This document shows, one piece after another, positions 26,371-34,904 of a DNA stretch of 64,000 bases. The stretch is from an uncultured Prevotella sp. Its GTDB lineage: Bacteria; Bacteroidota; Bacteroidia; Bacteroidales; Bacteroidaceae. How positions within the stretch are numbered: the first letter of the stretch is position 1; each line of letters begins with the position of its first letter. The translations under genes were made by a program, and so were the position numbers. Where the stretch lies: the NCBI GenBank assembly GCA_938028745.1, contig CALIZL010000049.1:1-64000 (forward strand). The letters run 5' to 3'. The notes beneath the pieces were generated by a model. That model made no database searches. It was not told the DNA's origin and saw only the letters and a list, made by a program, of their open reading frames with translations.

Positions 26371-26949
26371 TTATTTTTTAAGCTGTTTGAGCAGCTTTCC
26401 AGCCGTGTCCGATAGCAGTGTTATTGCCCCAGCCAGTATTACAGTGTCTTTAATCACCAATCGGCCCGCACCCGAAAGCAAGGGGAAACCATGCTCACCA
26501 CTACCCAAATCGGGTACCCAACATTCGGGCGTTGTTATAAGGAACGATAGTGTTCCTATGGTCATGATGATACAAAGCAGTTCGCCGAAAATGCCGATCT
26601 TTGGCGAGAACATACCCAAGAACACCAAGATACCGATGCTCATGATAAGGCAACCAAGTCCGTAAGAAAACACATAGGTGCGGTTTTCTTCGTGCCACTG
26701 GCGGTTTTTCAACACCAATTCGCCCTCTTTGTTTTTATATTGCTTGTATTCTGGTGCCTCTTTTGCATAAAAGAAACTCATAAACGGACTGTTTGCAACG
26801 AAAGGAACGATGCCGTCGGCCTCGTAATGGGTAAACTTCAAACCGCCAATCCACACAAACACAATAAGAATGGCCACACGGATGAGGTTCAAACCTGTTT
26901 GGCGCAAGTTAGACGCCAATTCTAGAAATGCAATTACTTTACTTTTCAT
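26371..26949 (-). CDS. DUF417 family membrane protein (YkgB/RclC-like)
   Basis: A 192-residue inner-membrane protein with about four hydrophobic segments. DUF417 signatures are VWIGGLKFTHYEADGI near residue 31, VANSPFMSFFY, and GEHGFPLLSGAGRLVIKD near 150. In Escherichia coli the relative RclC contributes to resistance to reactive chlorine species. Whether this protein has that role is inferred from family only. It stands alone with its own terminator downstream. Confidence 0.85.
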   Translation of the reverse strand: MKSKVIAFLELASNLRQTGLNLIRVAILIVFVWIGGLKFTHYEADGIVPFVANSPFMSFFYAKEAPEYKQYKNKEGELVLKNRQWHEENRTYVFSYGLGCLIMSIGILVFLGMFSPKIGIFGELLCIIMTIGTLSFLITTPECWVPDLGSGEHGFPLLSGAGRLVIKDTVILAGAITLLSDTAGKLLKQLKK

Positions 26950-27165
26950 ACTTACTTTATCGATTAAAAACGCACGCCCAAATAGACGGGCTAATGAATG
27001 AATATTTACTTACTAAGGCCGCTACATAAGTGCACTTACACACCTTGCAGTGTATTACATATTGTAACATACAAGGCCTTTTAACCATGCAAAAATAATT
27101 GATTTAGCACGAAAAACAATGCAAAATAACATTGCTAATATCTATAAAGGCATTGAAAAAAGCTA

Positions 27166-29181
27166 TCAGTTAACCACTGCCACCTTGCAAGACACGCCGC
27201 TTTTACCCTCTTCGGTGGCCTCTAACACCACGTAAACGCCGCTTACAACACGCTGGCCGCGTAGGTCGGTGGCATCCCAAGTAAACATTCCGCCGTTGCT
27301 ACGCCCTTCTTTTACCAGCGTTCCGTTGGGCGAAACAATTTTTACATAGGCGTTTGGCGACAGGTTTACTATCCTAATAAGCCCCTTATAGCCGGGTTCA
27401 ATGGGGTTGGGATAGGCGTATGCCTGCCTATCGTCGCCCGTTTGCGGTTCGGTTGCATCGCCTTGATAAGAGCAAAGGCCATTGTCGGTGGCGAAAAACA
27501 CCTCGCCTGTTGTGGGATTTATGGCGATGCAATTAAGCACATTAGAACTTAACGCACTGTTGGCACTGGTGAAATGCTGCACTTGTTGCAGGTTATCGGC
27601 CGATATAAGGTAAGCACCATCGTTTAAAGTACCCATCCATTTGCGGTTTGCCCCATCGATAGCGATGTGTGTTATGTGCACTTCATTAAGCAGATAATCG
27701 GCACTATTGGTGCCATCGTTACGCGGAATTTTAAACTGAACGAAATGTTTTTCGGCCTGATTGTTGCGTATTTGCAAGTAAAGTGGTGCCGCATTGGTGC
27801 CCACCCAGAGGTTTCCTTCGCGGTCTTCGGCAACACAAGTAACTGCATTTACGTGTATGGCCACGCCGTCTTGGTTGGTAAAAGTGTCGTAAACAGTGCA
27901 TTCGCCCGTGGCTGGCTTATAGCAAGTAAGACTCGGAACGGTCCAATGGTCGTTGCAAAACCACACCCATCCACGACTATCCACCAGCATTTTCGTCATG
28001 TTTCGCAAGCTAAGTCCATCGGCCATCAGGCGTTCTTGATGCCTACTTTCCATCTGCTTGCCGCGCGGAATGGTAAGCAACGACTGGCGTTTAGTTTGAC
28101 TATTCACAAGCCAAAGGTTGCCTTGTGCATCAAAATCAACACCATTTACTATTACATAATTGTTGTCTAGCTCCACTACCCCATCCACAGCAGGCAGCAA
28201 AGGACTGTTATCGCGATTGAAATAAGCCTTTAAACGTCCGTCTTGAAACTCGTATAAGCCCGGTCGTCCACCCACAAACACGTGGTTAGGGTCTAGTGGG
28301 TCTACGGCTAAACAGTTAATATCGTTAAACGCGATGCCCGTAGTGGCGGCCACATCGTCTTGAAAGAAAGTCCACGAACCATTGCTTTCCAGCACTTGCA
28401 CCAAGCCTGGGTAACCCTTTTGCGTACCTCCCGATGCGTATTGTCCACCAACAGTAAACAATTTACCAGCAGTAAACTTCATGAAATAGAAGTTGTTGTA
28501 TCTCGGCCCGCCCACGTTAGCCTTCTTAGCCGTTTCAAGTAGTTTGGCATCAGGCTGTGCTTGCGGGTTGGGTTGGTACTCCCCCACCCTCGTCCAGCTG
28601 TTTTTGTCGTTCAGATTTGCCGTTAACGAGGCTGCATAACACCCCACAGCATCCGAGTAAGCCCATATTCGGTTGCCCTCAATGCGCGTCCAATTCACCT
28701 TAAATCCAAGGTTATACGTGTCGTTAACCTGCATCTTTCGGGCATCGAGCTTAACAATTCCAAAGCCCGTTGCCAGGTAAGTGTTTGCGCCATAAGTGTT
28801 AATGCCAAACACAGTCTTATCCACCATCATGTTTTTATGGTACAAATCAGACAGGTTCTGCACCTCTCCATTGGGCATAACGAAGTCGATATTCTGGTTA
28901 TCGTACACCACTACAAGTCGTTTAGCCACGTTGTTCCATGCAATAAAGGCAATGGGCGTGTCGCTAAGTCCGTTTATTCGGTCAAATGTTTGTATGCTTT
29001 CGTCGGCCGTGTTATAGGCAAACAGGCGTTTAGAGGCCAGCACGTAAAGCGTATTTCCTGCTTTTTGCACCTGCGTTATGTCGCTGTATGCCGTGTAACT
29101 GCGCCATAAAGTGGCACGAACAGGCAAACAAAGACATAATAATAGGGCGAGAAATAAACGAATAATAGTGGGTTTGCGCAT
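27166..29181 (-). CDS. porZ: Type IX secretion protein PorZ (beta-propeller)
   Basis: A 671-residue exported protein (signal peptide 1 to about 23, LPVRAT). Most of it is repeated propeller blades of the two-component-regulator type (VDSRGWVWFCND; DREGNLWVGTN; GANRKWMGTLNDGAYLIS). The last ~85 residues are a beta-sandwich with YPNPIEPGYKG at its start and VSGVYVVLEA near the end, as in type IX sorting domains. PorZ is part of the cell-surface attachment complex that links A-LPS to type IX cargo. The identification rests on length, domain order and similarity of the N-terminus (WRSYTAYSDITQV). A strong 16-bp hairpin lies 21 bases upstream of the start. Confidence 0.82.
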   Translation of the reverse strand: MRKPTIIRLFLALLLCLCLPVRATLWRSYTAYSDITQVQKAGNTLYVLASKRLFAYNTADESIQTFDRINGLSDTPIAFIAWNNVAKRLVVVYDNQNIDFVMPNGEVQNLSDLYHKNMMVDKTVFGINTYGANTYLATGFGIVKLDARKMQVNDTYNLGFKVNWTRIEGNRIWAYSDAVGCYAASLTANLNDKNSWTRVGEYQPNPQAQPDAKLLETAKKANVGGPRYNNFYFMKFTAGKLFTVGGQYASGGTQKGYPGLVQVLESNGSWTFFQDDVAATTGIAFNDINCLAVDPLDPNHVFVGGRPGLYEFQDGRLKAYFNRDNSPLLPAVDGVVELDNNYVIVNGVDFDAQGNLWLVNSQTKRQSLLTIPRGKQMESRHQERLMADGLSLRNMTKMLVDSRGWVWFCNDHWTVPSLTCYKPATGECTVYDTFTNQDGVAIHVNAVTCVAEDREGNLWVGTNAAPLYLQIRNNQAEKHFVQFKIPRNDGTNSADYLLNEVHITHIAIDGANRKWMGTLNDGAYLISADNLQQVQHFTSANSALSSNVLNCIAINPTTGEVFFATDNGLCSYQGDATEPQTGDDRQAYAYPNPIEPGYKGLIRIVNLSPNAYVKIVSPNGTLVKEGRSNGGMFTWDATDLRGQRVVSGVYVVLEATEEGKSGVSCKVAVVN

Positions 29182-29201
29182 ATTAGGACTATGATTTATA
29201 A

Positions 29202-29237
29202 GCGTTATAATTTTATCTGTTGATAAGATTATAACGC
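29202..29237. promoter_or_regulatory. 16-bp-arm hairpin upstream of porZ
   Basis: Arms 29202-29217 and 29222-29237 (GCGTTATAATTTTATC on the left) pair at all positions except one T-G, around a 4-base loop. It could be a terminator for rdgB, a porZ leader hairpin, or an operator. There is no clear T-run on the minus strand. Confidence 0.6.
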
Positions 29238-29262
29238 AAAAACGGCTGATATATTGTTTAAA

Positions 29263-29322
29263 GGTGAAGGGGTGAAAAGGCTTTTAAAGGTGAAAAGGTG
29301 AAAGAGTGAAAAGGTGAAAAGA
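29263..29322 (+). repeat. GGTGAAA minisatellite tract
   Basis: AAAGGTGAAGGGGTGAAAAG and further units, in the same sense as the tract after polA. It is followed by a CTACTTTACTACCTTTACTA-like C/T/A-rich low-complexity stretch up to 29395. Confidence 0.7.
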
Positions 29323-29397
29323 TACTTACCCCCTCACTACCTTTACTACTTAACTATTTACTACCTTTACTACTTTACTACCTTTACTACTTACCTC

Positions 29398-30000
29398 CTA
29401 CCCCTTAAGAAACTGAACCAGCTTGCCAACAGCCCTTGCCCGATGCGAAATTTGGTTCTTAATGTCGGTTCCAAGTTCGGCAAACGTCTTGTCGTAACCA
29501 TTGGGAAAAAACAGCGGGTCGTAGCCAAAGCCCGCTGTTCCGTGGCGTTCCGTGGCGATATGCCCTTCTACAATGCCTTCAAAAAACAAGGGTTGGTTTA
29601 CGCCCAACGTGTTATTACGTGGAGCAACAAGGGCAATGACCGTGCGAAAACGCGCATCGCGATGGTTGTTATCGGCCAAACGACAAAGCAATTTTCGCAT
29701 GTTAGCCTCGCTATCGTGCCCATCGCCACCTGCATAGCGTGCCGAATACACGCCAGGTTCGTTGTTTAGGGCGTACACTTCCAGTCCTGTGTCGTCGGCA
29801 AAGCATGCCATGCCATAGTGTTCAAGCACGTATTGCGCCTTGATAAGGGCGTTTTCTTGCAGTGTAGTGCCCGTTTCGGGTATGTCTACATCGCAACCGA
29901 TGTCCTTTAATGATAGCACTTGCAGGTTGGAAGGCATTATTTGGCGTATCTCTTCCAGCTTATGCGCGTTGTTGGTAGCAAAAACGATGGTTGTATTCAT
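29398..30000 (-). CDS. rdgB: Non-canonical purine NTP pyrophosphatase (RdgB/HAM1)
   Basis: A 200-residue RdgB, which hydrolyses XTP, ITP and dITP to keep them out of nucleic acids. The signatures FATNNAHKLEEI at the N-terminus, FADDTGLEVYALNNEPGVYSARYAG in the middle and SHRARAVGKL at the end are all present, including the catalytic aspartates DD. Length is normal. It lies 160 bases downstream of the M16 peptidase gene in the same direction, with a palindromic repeat in the gap. Confidence 0.95.
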   Translation of the reverse strand: MNTTIVFATNNAHKLEEIRQIMPSNLQVLSLKDIGCDVDIPETGTTLQENALIKAQYVLEHYGMACFADDTGLEVYALNNEPGVYSARYAGGDGHDSEANMRKLLCRLADNNHRDARFRTVIALVAPRNNTLGVNQPLFFEGIVEGHIATERHGTAGFGYDPLFFPNGYDKTFAELGTDIKNQISHRARAVGKLVQFLKG

Positions 30001-30017
30001 ATCATTTCATTTATTTC

Positions 30018-30095
30018 TCAGACTGGTCGGACCGGTCTGACTGGTCAGACTTGTCCGACCAGTCCGATTAATCCGATTAATCCGATTAATCCGAC
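30018..30095. repeat. GACTGGTC palindromic repeat cluster
   Basis: Alternating GGTCGGACC, GGTCTGACTGGTCAGAC and GTCCGACC words followed by CCGATTAAT repeated three times. A related block is at 54083-54115. Many foldings are possible. Confidence 0.7.
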
Positions 30096-30160
30096 AATAG
30101 CTAAAAAGCATTTGGCTTAACTCCATAACTCCTTAACTTCTCCCTTTACTACTTACTACT

Positions 30161-31444
30161 TTACTCCTTACTACTCCCTCCTTGATAAATCAGCGTAGTT
30201 AGTTTATCCTCGGCAAACACCTCACGAGCCACGCTTTGCAGCTCTTCGGCCGTGATGTCGTCTATCTGTTGCAGCAAGTTATCAATGTGTTTCTCCTTAT
30301 TAAAATGAAGAAAACTCTTGCCAAAGTCCAGCGCGAAACTCTCCCTATTGTCGCAAGCCACGCATATCTGACCCTTAATTTGCCTTTTGGCAGCCGCCAG
30401 TTGTCGTGCCGAAAGCGGCTTTTCGATAAGCCTGTTCAGTTCTTTCTTTACCAAACGCAGACAGCGACGCAGGTCTTTTTGGTCGCAACCAAAGTAAACG
30501 CACCACACACCTGTGTCTGCATAACTCACCATATTGCTCTCTACATTGTACACCAAGCCATTGCATTCTCGCAAAACGATGTTCAAACGAGCATTCATAC
30601 CCGGACCGCCAAGCAAGTTATTGGCCAAATAAAGGGGCAAACGGCGCTTATCGTAAGTGCTGAAAGCACGATTGCCCAGCATAACATGTGCCTGATGCGT
30701 GTCCATCTGGCGTGTTATTTTTTTCGGTAGATAGGGTGGGAGAGGCTCTCCCTCGTGCGTATCGATATGCGGAAGGGCGTTAGGGAAATGCCGAGTGGCA
30801 TGCCTTAACGACTTAACAAGCCAATGAAAATCCAGTTCGCCGTATGCAAAGAACACCATATTGTTGGGTCGATACATCCTACGGGTAAAGTTTTTGGCAT
30901 GTTCGGATGTGTAAGTACGCAGCAAAGAGGCCTTTCCAAGAATGTTGTTACCCAGCGGATGACCCGAAAAAACAGCGTTTTCGAAATCATCGTATATCAG
31001 TTCGGCAGGCGAATCGTTGTAGCTTTCAATCTCATCGCATATCACCTCAATTTCTTTTCGCAACTCGGCGGCGGGATATTGGCTATCAAACACCATGTCG
31101 GTTAACAGCTTTACCGCCCTTGGAGCATGCTCCTTTGGGATGGCAGCATGATAAACCGTTTCCTCCTTGTTGGTGAATGCGTTGATGTCGCCGCCAACAC
31201 TCTCCAAACAATTCAATATACTAAGGGCACTTCGTTTGCTGGTACCCTTAAACGAGGCATGTTCACAAAAGTGTGCCATGCCCATTTCGGCCTCCGATTC
31301 GTTGCGCGTGCCTGCATTAATTCGATAACCGCAATAAACCACGGGCGACGAAGAATTGCGGTGAATGATACGAAGACCATTGGGAAGCGTGGCCGTATTA
31401 TACTTGTTATCCATACGAATGGCAGATTTGCTCGATGTGGTCAT
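30161..31444 (-). CDS. M16 family zinc peptidase
   Basis: A 427-residue pitrilysin/processing-peptidase type protein. The inverted zinc motif HxxEH is intact as H58-F-C-E61-H62 in MAHFCEHASFKGT, with the third ligand near E138 (VICDEIESY). The rest follows the two-domain M16B layout, with GGPGMNARLNIVLREC in the second domain. There is no signal peptide, so it should be cytoplasmic, unlike many exported M16 enzymes. A start at the internal M11 (MDNKYNTATLPNG) is equally plausible. It is upstream of rdgB and downstream of the TlpA-like gene. Confidence 0.9.
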   Translation of the reverse strand: MTTSSKSAIRMDNKYNTATLPNGLRIIHRNSSSPVVYCGYRINAGTRNESEAEMGMAHFCEHASFKGTSKRSALSILNCLESVGGDINAFTNKEETVYHAAIPKEHAPRAVKLLTDMVFDSQYPAAELRKEIEVICDEIESYNDSPAELIYDDFENAVFSGHPLGNNILGKASLLRTYTSEHAKNFTRRMYRPNNMVFFAYGELDFHWLVKSLRHATRHFPNALPHIDTHEGEPLPPYLPKKITRQMDTHQAHVMLGNRAFSTYDKRRLPLYLANNLLGGPGMNARLNIVLRECNGLVYNVESNMVSYADTGVWCVYFGCDQKDLRRCLRLVKKELNRLIEKPLSARQLAAAKRQIKGQICVACDNRESFALDFGKSFLHFNKEKHIDNLLQQIDDITAEELQSVAREVFAEDKLTTLIYQGGSSKE

Positions 31445-31541
31445 TATTCAATGTTAAAAGCAAAAAAGGCGACGCGCGCTCGTCTCAAGCACACATCGCC
31501 GAATAAACCAAAATAAATATTACATGAAAAAAAACTGTATA

Positions 31542-32729
31542 TTACAATAGCGCCTGTATCTCGGCATCTAAGTCTTTTATCTGCGCATCACGCTTTTGCA
31601 GCGTGTTGTTTCGGTCGATGAGGAAGAAGGTAGGCAACGTTTGCACATTGTATTGCGCCAAAACGGCACTGCGCGTTCCGTTTTCGTCCCACACACTTAC
31701 CCAAGGCAGCGCGGCTGTCTTAGTCTTCCAAAAGTGTTCTTCGGGGTCGAACGACACCTGATAGATTTCAAAACCGCGGTCGTGATACTTGTTATATATC
31801 TCACGCATCATCATTATGCGTTTCAAACTGCCCTCGGCAGCAAAAGCCTGGAAGTCTAACAAAACCACCTTTCCTTTCAAGTCGGTAAGCTTTCTCACAC
31901 GTCCGTGGTTGTCGGTAAGGGCAATATCTATCACGCCGGCCACCTTAACCTTGTCGGCACTGATGGTTTGGCGGGCGTTATTTTCTGCAATACGCACGTT
32001 TTTCATCCCTTCGATGGCGATGTTGTGCAAGTTAAGTCCGCGTTCGGCCTTCGGAAAATAAGTGTCCCAACTTGTTGCCACGGCAGCGAACACCTTCACA
32101 TCGTCTTTGCTGCTGCGTGGGTTGAAGATAAGGATATTGGCATTTCCCAACACGATGGTTTGGAAAAGGGCGTAATAGGCGTAAGCCTTCATGGGCTCTT
32201 TAAATATATAATTGAGCTTTACCTTATTCTTATACACCTCTAAAACCTTGGTAACACTATCTTCTACTGCCTCTACGCCCAGCGCAGGACTGTTTGCAAT
32301 GGCCGTAACCTGCCTTTGCAGGGCTAGCTGCATATAGGCCAAATCGCGTATCTTGGTGCATTCTTCGGACCCGCTAACCTCGTAATTGGCCGACATGGTG
32401 GGGTAGGTGGCCTTCACGGTGATGCTTTCCGTAGAGTCGACGGCAAGGTTCACCATTTGGTTGGCAATGCGCAGGCGATAAAATTCGGGTGCATCGGGCG
32501 CCTTCTGCTTAAACTCGAAGTTGCCATTCTCGTCTAGCTTAACGCTATCCACCGCCTTAGGACCGTTAAGACTCATGTTTTCGAGATAGAGAACAGAGTC
32601 TTTTGCCTGGGTAATTGTTCCGTTAATATTGAACTTTTTCTCGGTACACGAGCCCAAACTCAAAACGGCTACACCCAAAACAGCGGTATAGAATAATCCC
32701 GATAGTTTTTTATTGTTCATTTTTAGCAA
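31542..32729 (-). CDS. TlpA-like thioredoxin-fold lipoprotein lacking CXXC
   Basis: A 395-residue lipoprotein (lipobox LGSC, C28 or C25 if M4 is used). The N-terminal part (about 30-130) is a DUF4369-type beta domain (FNINGTITQAKDSVLYLENM). The C-terminal part (about 265-395) is a TlpA/AhpC-type thioredoxin fold, with GKVVLLDFQAFAAEGS at the active-site position and the cis-proline loop QTLPTFFLI retained. Normal relatives have WCxPC there; here both cysteines are replaced, so disulphide chemistry is not possible at this site. It may bind rather than reduce its partner. A -7 box (32747-32754) lies about 18 bases upstream. Confidence 0.85.
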   Translation of the reverse strand: MLKMNNKKLSGLFYTAVLGVAVLSLGSCTEKKFNINGTITQAKDSVLYLENMSLNGPKAVDSVKLDENGNFEFKQKAPDAPEFYRLRIANQMVNLAVDSTESITVKATYPTMSANYEVSGSEECTKIRDLAYMQLALQRQVTAIANSPALGVEAVEDSVTKVLEVYKNKVKLNYIFKEPMKAYAYYALFQTIVLGNANILIFNPRSSKDDVKVFAAVATSWDTYFPKAERGLNLHNIAIEGMKNVRIAENNARQTISADKVKVAGVIDIALTDNHGRVRKLTDLKGKVVLLDFQAFAAEGSLKRIMMMREIYNKYHDRGFEIYQVSFDPEEHFWKTKTAALPWVSVWDENGTRSAVLAQYNVQTLPTFFLIDRNNTLQKRDAQIKDLDAEIQALL

Positions 32730-32746
32730 GTTGATTAACTTGTTTG

Positions 32747-32754
32747 CAAAGTTA
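32747..32754 (-). promoter_or_regulatory. -7 box for the TlpA-like gene
   Basis: The minus strand reads TAACTTTG, a TAnnTTTG match. It predicts a leader of roughly 10 bases. Confidence 0.5.
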
Positions 32755-33036
32755 AAATAAACCTATCAAAATACAAAACGGTAAAGCGGATATTTTTAAA
32801 GTGTTTGAGTTTATAAGTTTTTGAGCAGCTTAGTTTTTCGGTTTACTAAGGTTTAAGTTTGCAGTGCAAGCGAAATTTTGAATGGAATATTGAATGGGGT
32901 AAGATTTGAAAGGTTAATCTTTTGACCTAAGTTTCTGCATCATTTCCTTAGAATATGCCTGCCCACGAGAAACAAGAAACTCGAACTTAACCACTCCGTT
33001 AACTACCTGGATGTGGTAAGTGAAAATACTCTACCT

Positions 33037-33288
33037 TCATACACCGAGCCAGCTTTCAAACGACTTCTTTTCTTCTTCTCCAACCATTTCCTTGCCTTCA
33101 GAGATATTTTCAGATAGCCAAGCATATTGTTTATTCTCATCATACTCTTCGGCAGCCTTTTCCAAAAGACCCTCAATAAGGTTCTTTAAGTTCGTACCCT
33201 TGTTTGCAGCCATGATGGAAAGCGAGCGAAATGTGTCTTCGCTAAGGTCTATTATTTTTCTCTTTGATTGTAATGCTGTTGTTGCCAT
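33037..33288 (-). CDS. Small antitoxin-like protein, possibly ribbon-helix-helix
   Basis: An 83-residue protein starting MATTALQSKRKIIDLSED. The pattern of a short strand (KRKIIDLSEDTF) followed by two helices (SLSIMAANKGTNLKNLIEGLLEKAAEEY) looks like a ribbon-helix-helix DNA-binding fold of type II antitoxins. I chose this ATG because the upstream extension is AT-rich, lies in the promoter region and lacks coding character. No complete toxin follows. Downstream on the same strand a short open frame of about 38 codons ends at 32914, without a good start, and could be a remnant. It lies next to the candidate origin. Confidence 0.6.
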   Translation of the reverse strand: MATTALQSKRKIIDLSEDTFRSLSIMAANKGTNLKNLIEGLLEKAAEEYDENKQYAWLSENISEGKEMVGEEEKKSFESWLGV

Positions 33289-33509
33289 AAGTCTAAACTT
33301 TAACTCATTGCAAATATATATAATATATATCATATACACAATAAAAAGTGGATGAAAATCAATAAAATAGATATAAAAACACGCTTACTAGCCAAACCTC
33401 CTTCTATGTATGGTTATCTCAAACTCATTAACTCGAAACCCCATTCCTGTACAAACCCAAAATAATTCATCAACTAATGCCCTTACCAACTTAAAAACTC
33501 AAAAACTCA

Positions 33510-33940
33510 CCTCATTTATCCACACGCACACAAATATTATCTTATATTTTTCTTTTAAAAGAGAAAGAAAATGATGGTGATGATATGGCGTGGATAAGTT
33601 GATAACTTTTCTCTTTACGCAACGTGTTTTTGGTTATCAACATTAGAAAAAAGTTATTCACAAGTTATTAGGCGTGCTTTCTAAATGAGAGATAACGTTT
33701 TATATATGTTTTCCACATAGCAAAGTGGGGTAGGGCATTGTGCAAATGTTCATAACTTTTGTTGCTCTGAAAGTGTTGATAACGCTTGCATTTCGCCAGA
33801 ATAACTTCTTAGTTATCCACCAATTCTAAGGGATAAGTGTGTGGTTGTGGATAAGTGAGAGGTTGTTCAAGCGTTTTCCACGGGTTGTCAACAGGGTTTT
33901 CCACAGGTTATGGGGGATAAAGTAGATGTTATCAACAAGT
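33510..33940. other. Candidate chromosomal replication origin (oriC)
   Basis: Full matches to TTWTNCACA occur at 33516-33524, 33654-33662, 33709-33717, 33846-33854 (reverse) and 33897-33905. Boxes with one mismatch are at 33589-33597 (reverse), 33634-33642, 33774-33782 (reverse), 33813-33821, 33874-33882 and 33929-33937. That is about eleven boxes in 430 bases. AT-rich stretches that could unwind flank it (33541-33572 and about 34040-34100). There is no gene here. dnaA is not in this window, which is common in this phylum. Confidence 0.8.
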
Positions 33941-34094
33941 GTAATAGACAAACAATGCTGTTTTTTCATACGTTCTATAATGTTGCCTTGTCCGCGTGTA
34001 GAAAGGTATTAAAAAGGAAAACCCCTTGTGGCATCCATTGATTTAGATTAGTCATTTAATTTACATTTTACTTTTAAATGTGTTATAAATGTGC

Positions 34095-34102
34095 TATCTT
34101 TG
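34095..34102 (+). promoter_or_regulatory. -7 box for the yefM-yoeB operon
   Basis: TATCTTTG, identical to the box before the AbiEi antitoxin. It lies 26 bases before the yefM start. Confidence 0.6.
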
Positions 34103-34128
34103 TATTATCACCAATAAACAATAGTGTT

Positions 34129-34380
34129 ATGCGTATAATAACCGCGCGCGAATTTAGGGCAAATCAGAAGAAGTATCTAGATTTAGCCGCAACAGAGAAA
34201 GTAGTTATTCTAAGAAACAACTCACCATCTATCCAGTTGGTGCCTATGTTGGATGATGGAACTACTATGAATGCTGATTTGTTAGCCAAGATAAAGAAAT
34301 CTAGAAAAGACATTAAGGCAGGAAAAGGTAAGACGGTACGGTCTGTTGACGAACTAAACATGTATTTAGAAAACCTATGA
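34129..34380 (+). CDS. yefM: YefM/Phd-type antitoxin
   Basis: An 83-residue antitoxin. The start at 34129 gives MRIITAREFRANQKKYLDLA, the usual Phd/YefM N-terminal DNA-binding fold; a longer frame would begin upstream of the promoter. The C-terminal half (about 50-83) is charged and probably disordered until it wraps around the toxin. It is followed after 3 bases by the YoeB-type toxin. Antitoxin and toxin complexes of this type repress their own promoter. The leader shows no obvious long palindrome. Confidence 0.88.
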   Translation: MRIITAREFRANQKKYLDLAATEKVVILRNNSPSIQLVPMLDDGTTMNADLLAKIKKSRKDIKAGKGKTVRSVDELNMYLENL

Positions 34381-34383
34381 TCT

Positions 34384-34659
34384 ATGGGCTATGTTTTACG
34401 CTTTTCGCCCGATGCTGAGAAAGAGCTAAAAAAGTGGAAGAAGTCTGCACCAAAGCTGTTTAAAAAGCTTTCGGAAGTTCTTAGCGAACTAATAACACAT
34501 CCAAAGCAAGGTATTGGGCATCCAGAAGCCTTAAAAGGCGGTGACGGTATTACTTATTCGCGACGTATTAGTGGCAAGCATCGTGTTGTTTATGATGTTT
34601 ACGAACAAATTGTTGAAGTGCATGTTTTGTCTATTGGTGGGCATTATGATGATAAGTAA
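34384..34659 (+). CDS. yoeB: YoeB-type ribosome-dependent mRNA endonuclease toxin
   Basis: A 91-residue RelE-superfamily toxin that cleaves mRNA in the ribosomal A site. Catalytic residues matching the E. coli enzyme are visible: E48 (GHPEALKG), R67 in GKHRVVYDVY, and H87-Y88 in GGHYDDK at the end. The YSRRISGKHRVVY block is typical. All key residues are intact, so the toxin should be active and the pair functional. It lies about 450 bases from the candidate origin. Confidence 0.92.
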   Translation: MGYVLRFSPDAEKELKKWKKSAPKLFKKLSEVLSELITHPKQGIGHPEALKGGDGITYSRRISGKHRVVYDVYEQIVEVHVLSIGGHYDDK

Positions 34660-34755
34660 AACAAAGTTCATTTTAATGAAAACACCTAATACCGATCTTT
34701 TTGACGAAAAACAGGAGCTAACATTCGTACATGGGGTAGGGAATACTCTTAAAAA

Positions 34756-34830
34756 CGCCGCGCATTTGCTTGCTTTATACAGGGCACGAAGATGTAGGAT
34801 GCATTGCGTAAAGCAAGTAAATGCGCGGCG
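34756..34830. terminator. 22-bp-arm hairpin between yoeB and the symporter gene
   Basis: Arms 34756-34777 (CGCCGCGCATTTGCTTGCTT start) and 34809-34830 are complementary with one mismatch. The loop is 31 bases. ATTTTT follows on the plus strand and AAAAA precedes it, so it can terminate both convergent transcripts. The arm length is unusually large for a simple terminator. Confidence 0.75.
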
Positions 34831-34904
34831 ATTTTTAATATAGAATAGTACGAGGATGGTGAGAAGTGTGCATTACGACATGCACTTTCAGCAGCCGTCT
34901 TTGC

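Noticed and set aside
30018..30095. Possible tRNA or structured RNA gene
   Set aside because: The palindromes give many equal foldings but no cloverleaf or T-loop sequence; they match a dispersed repeat family instead.
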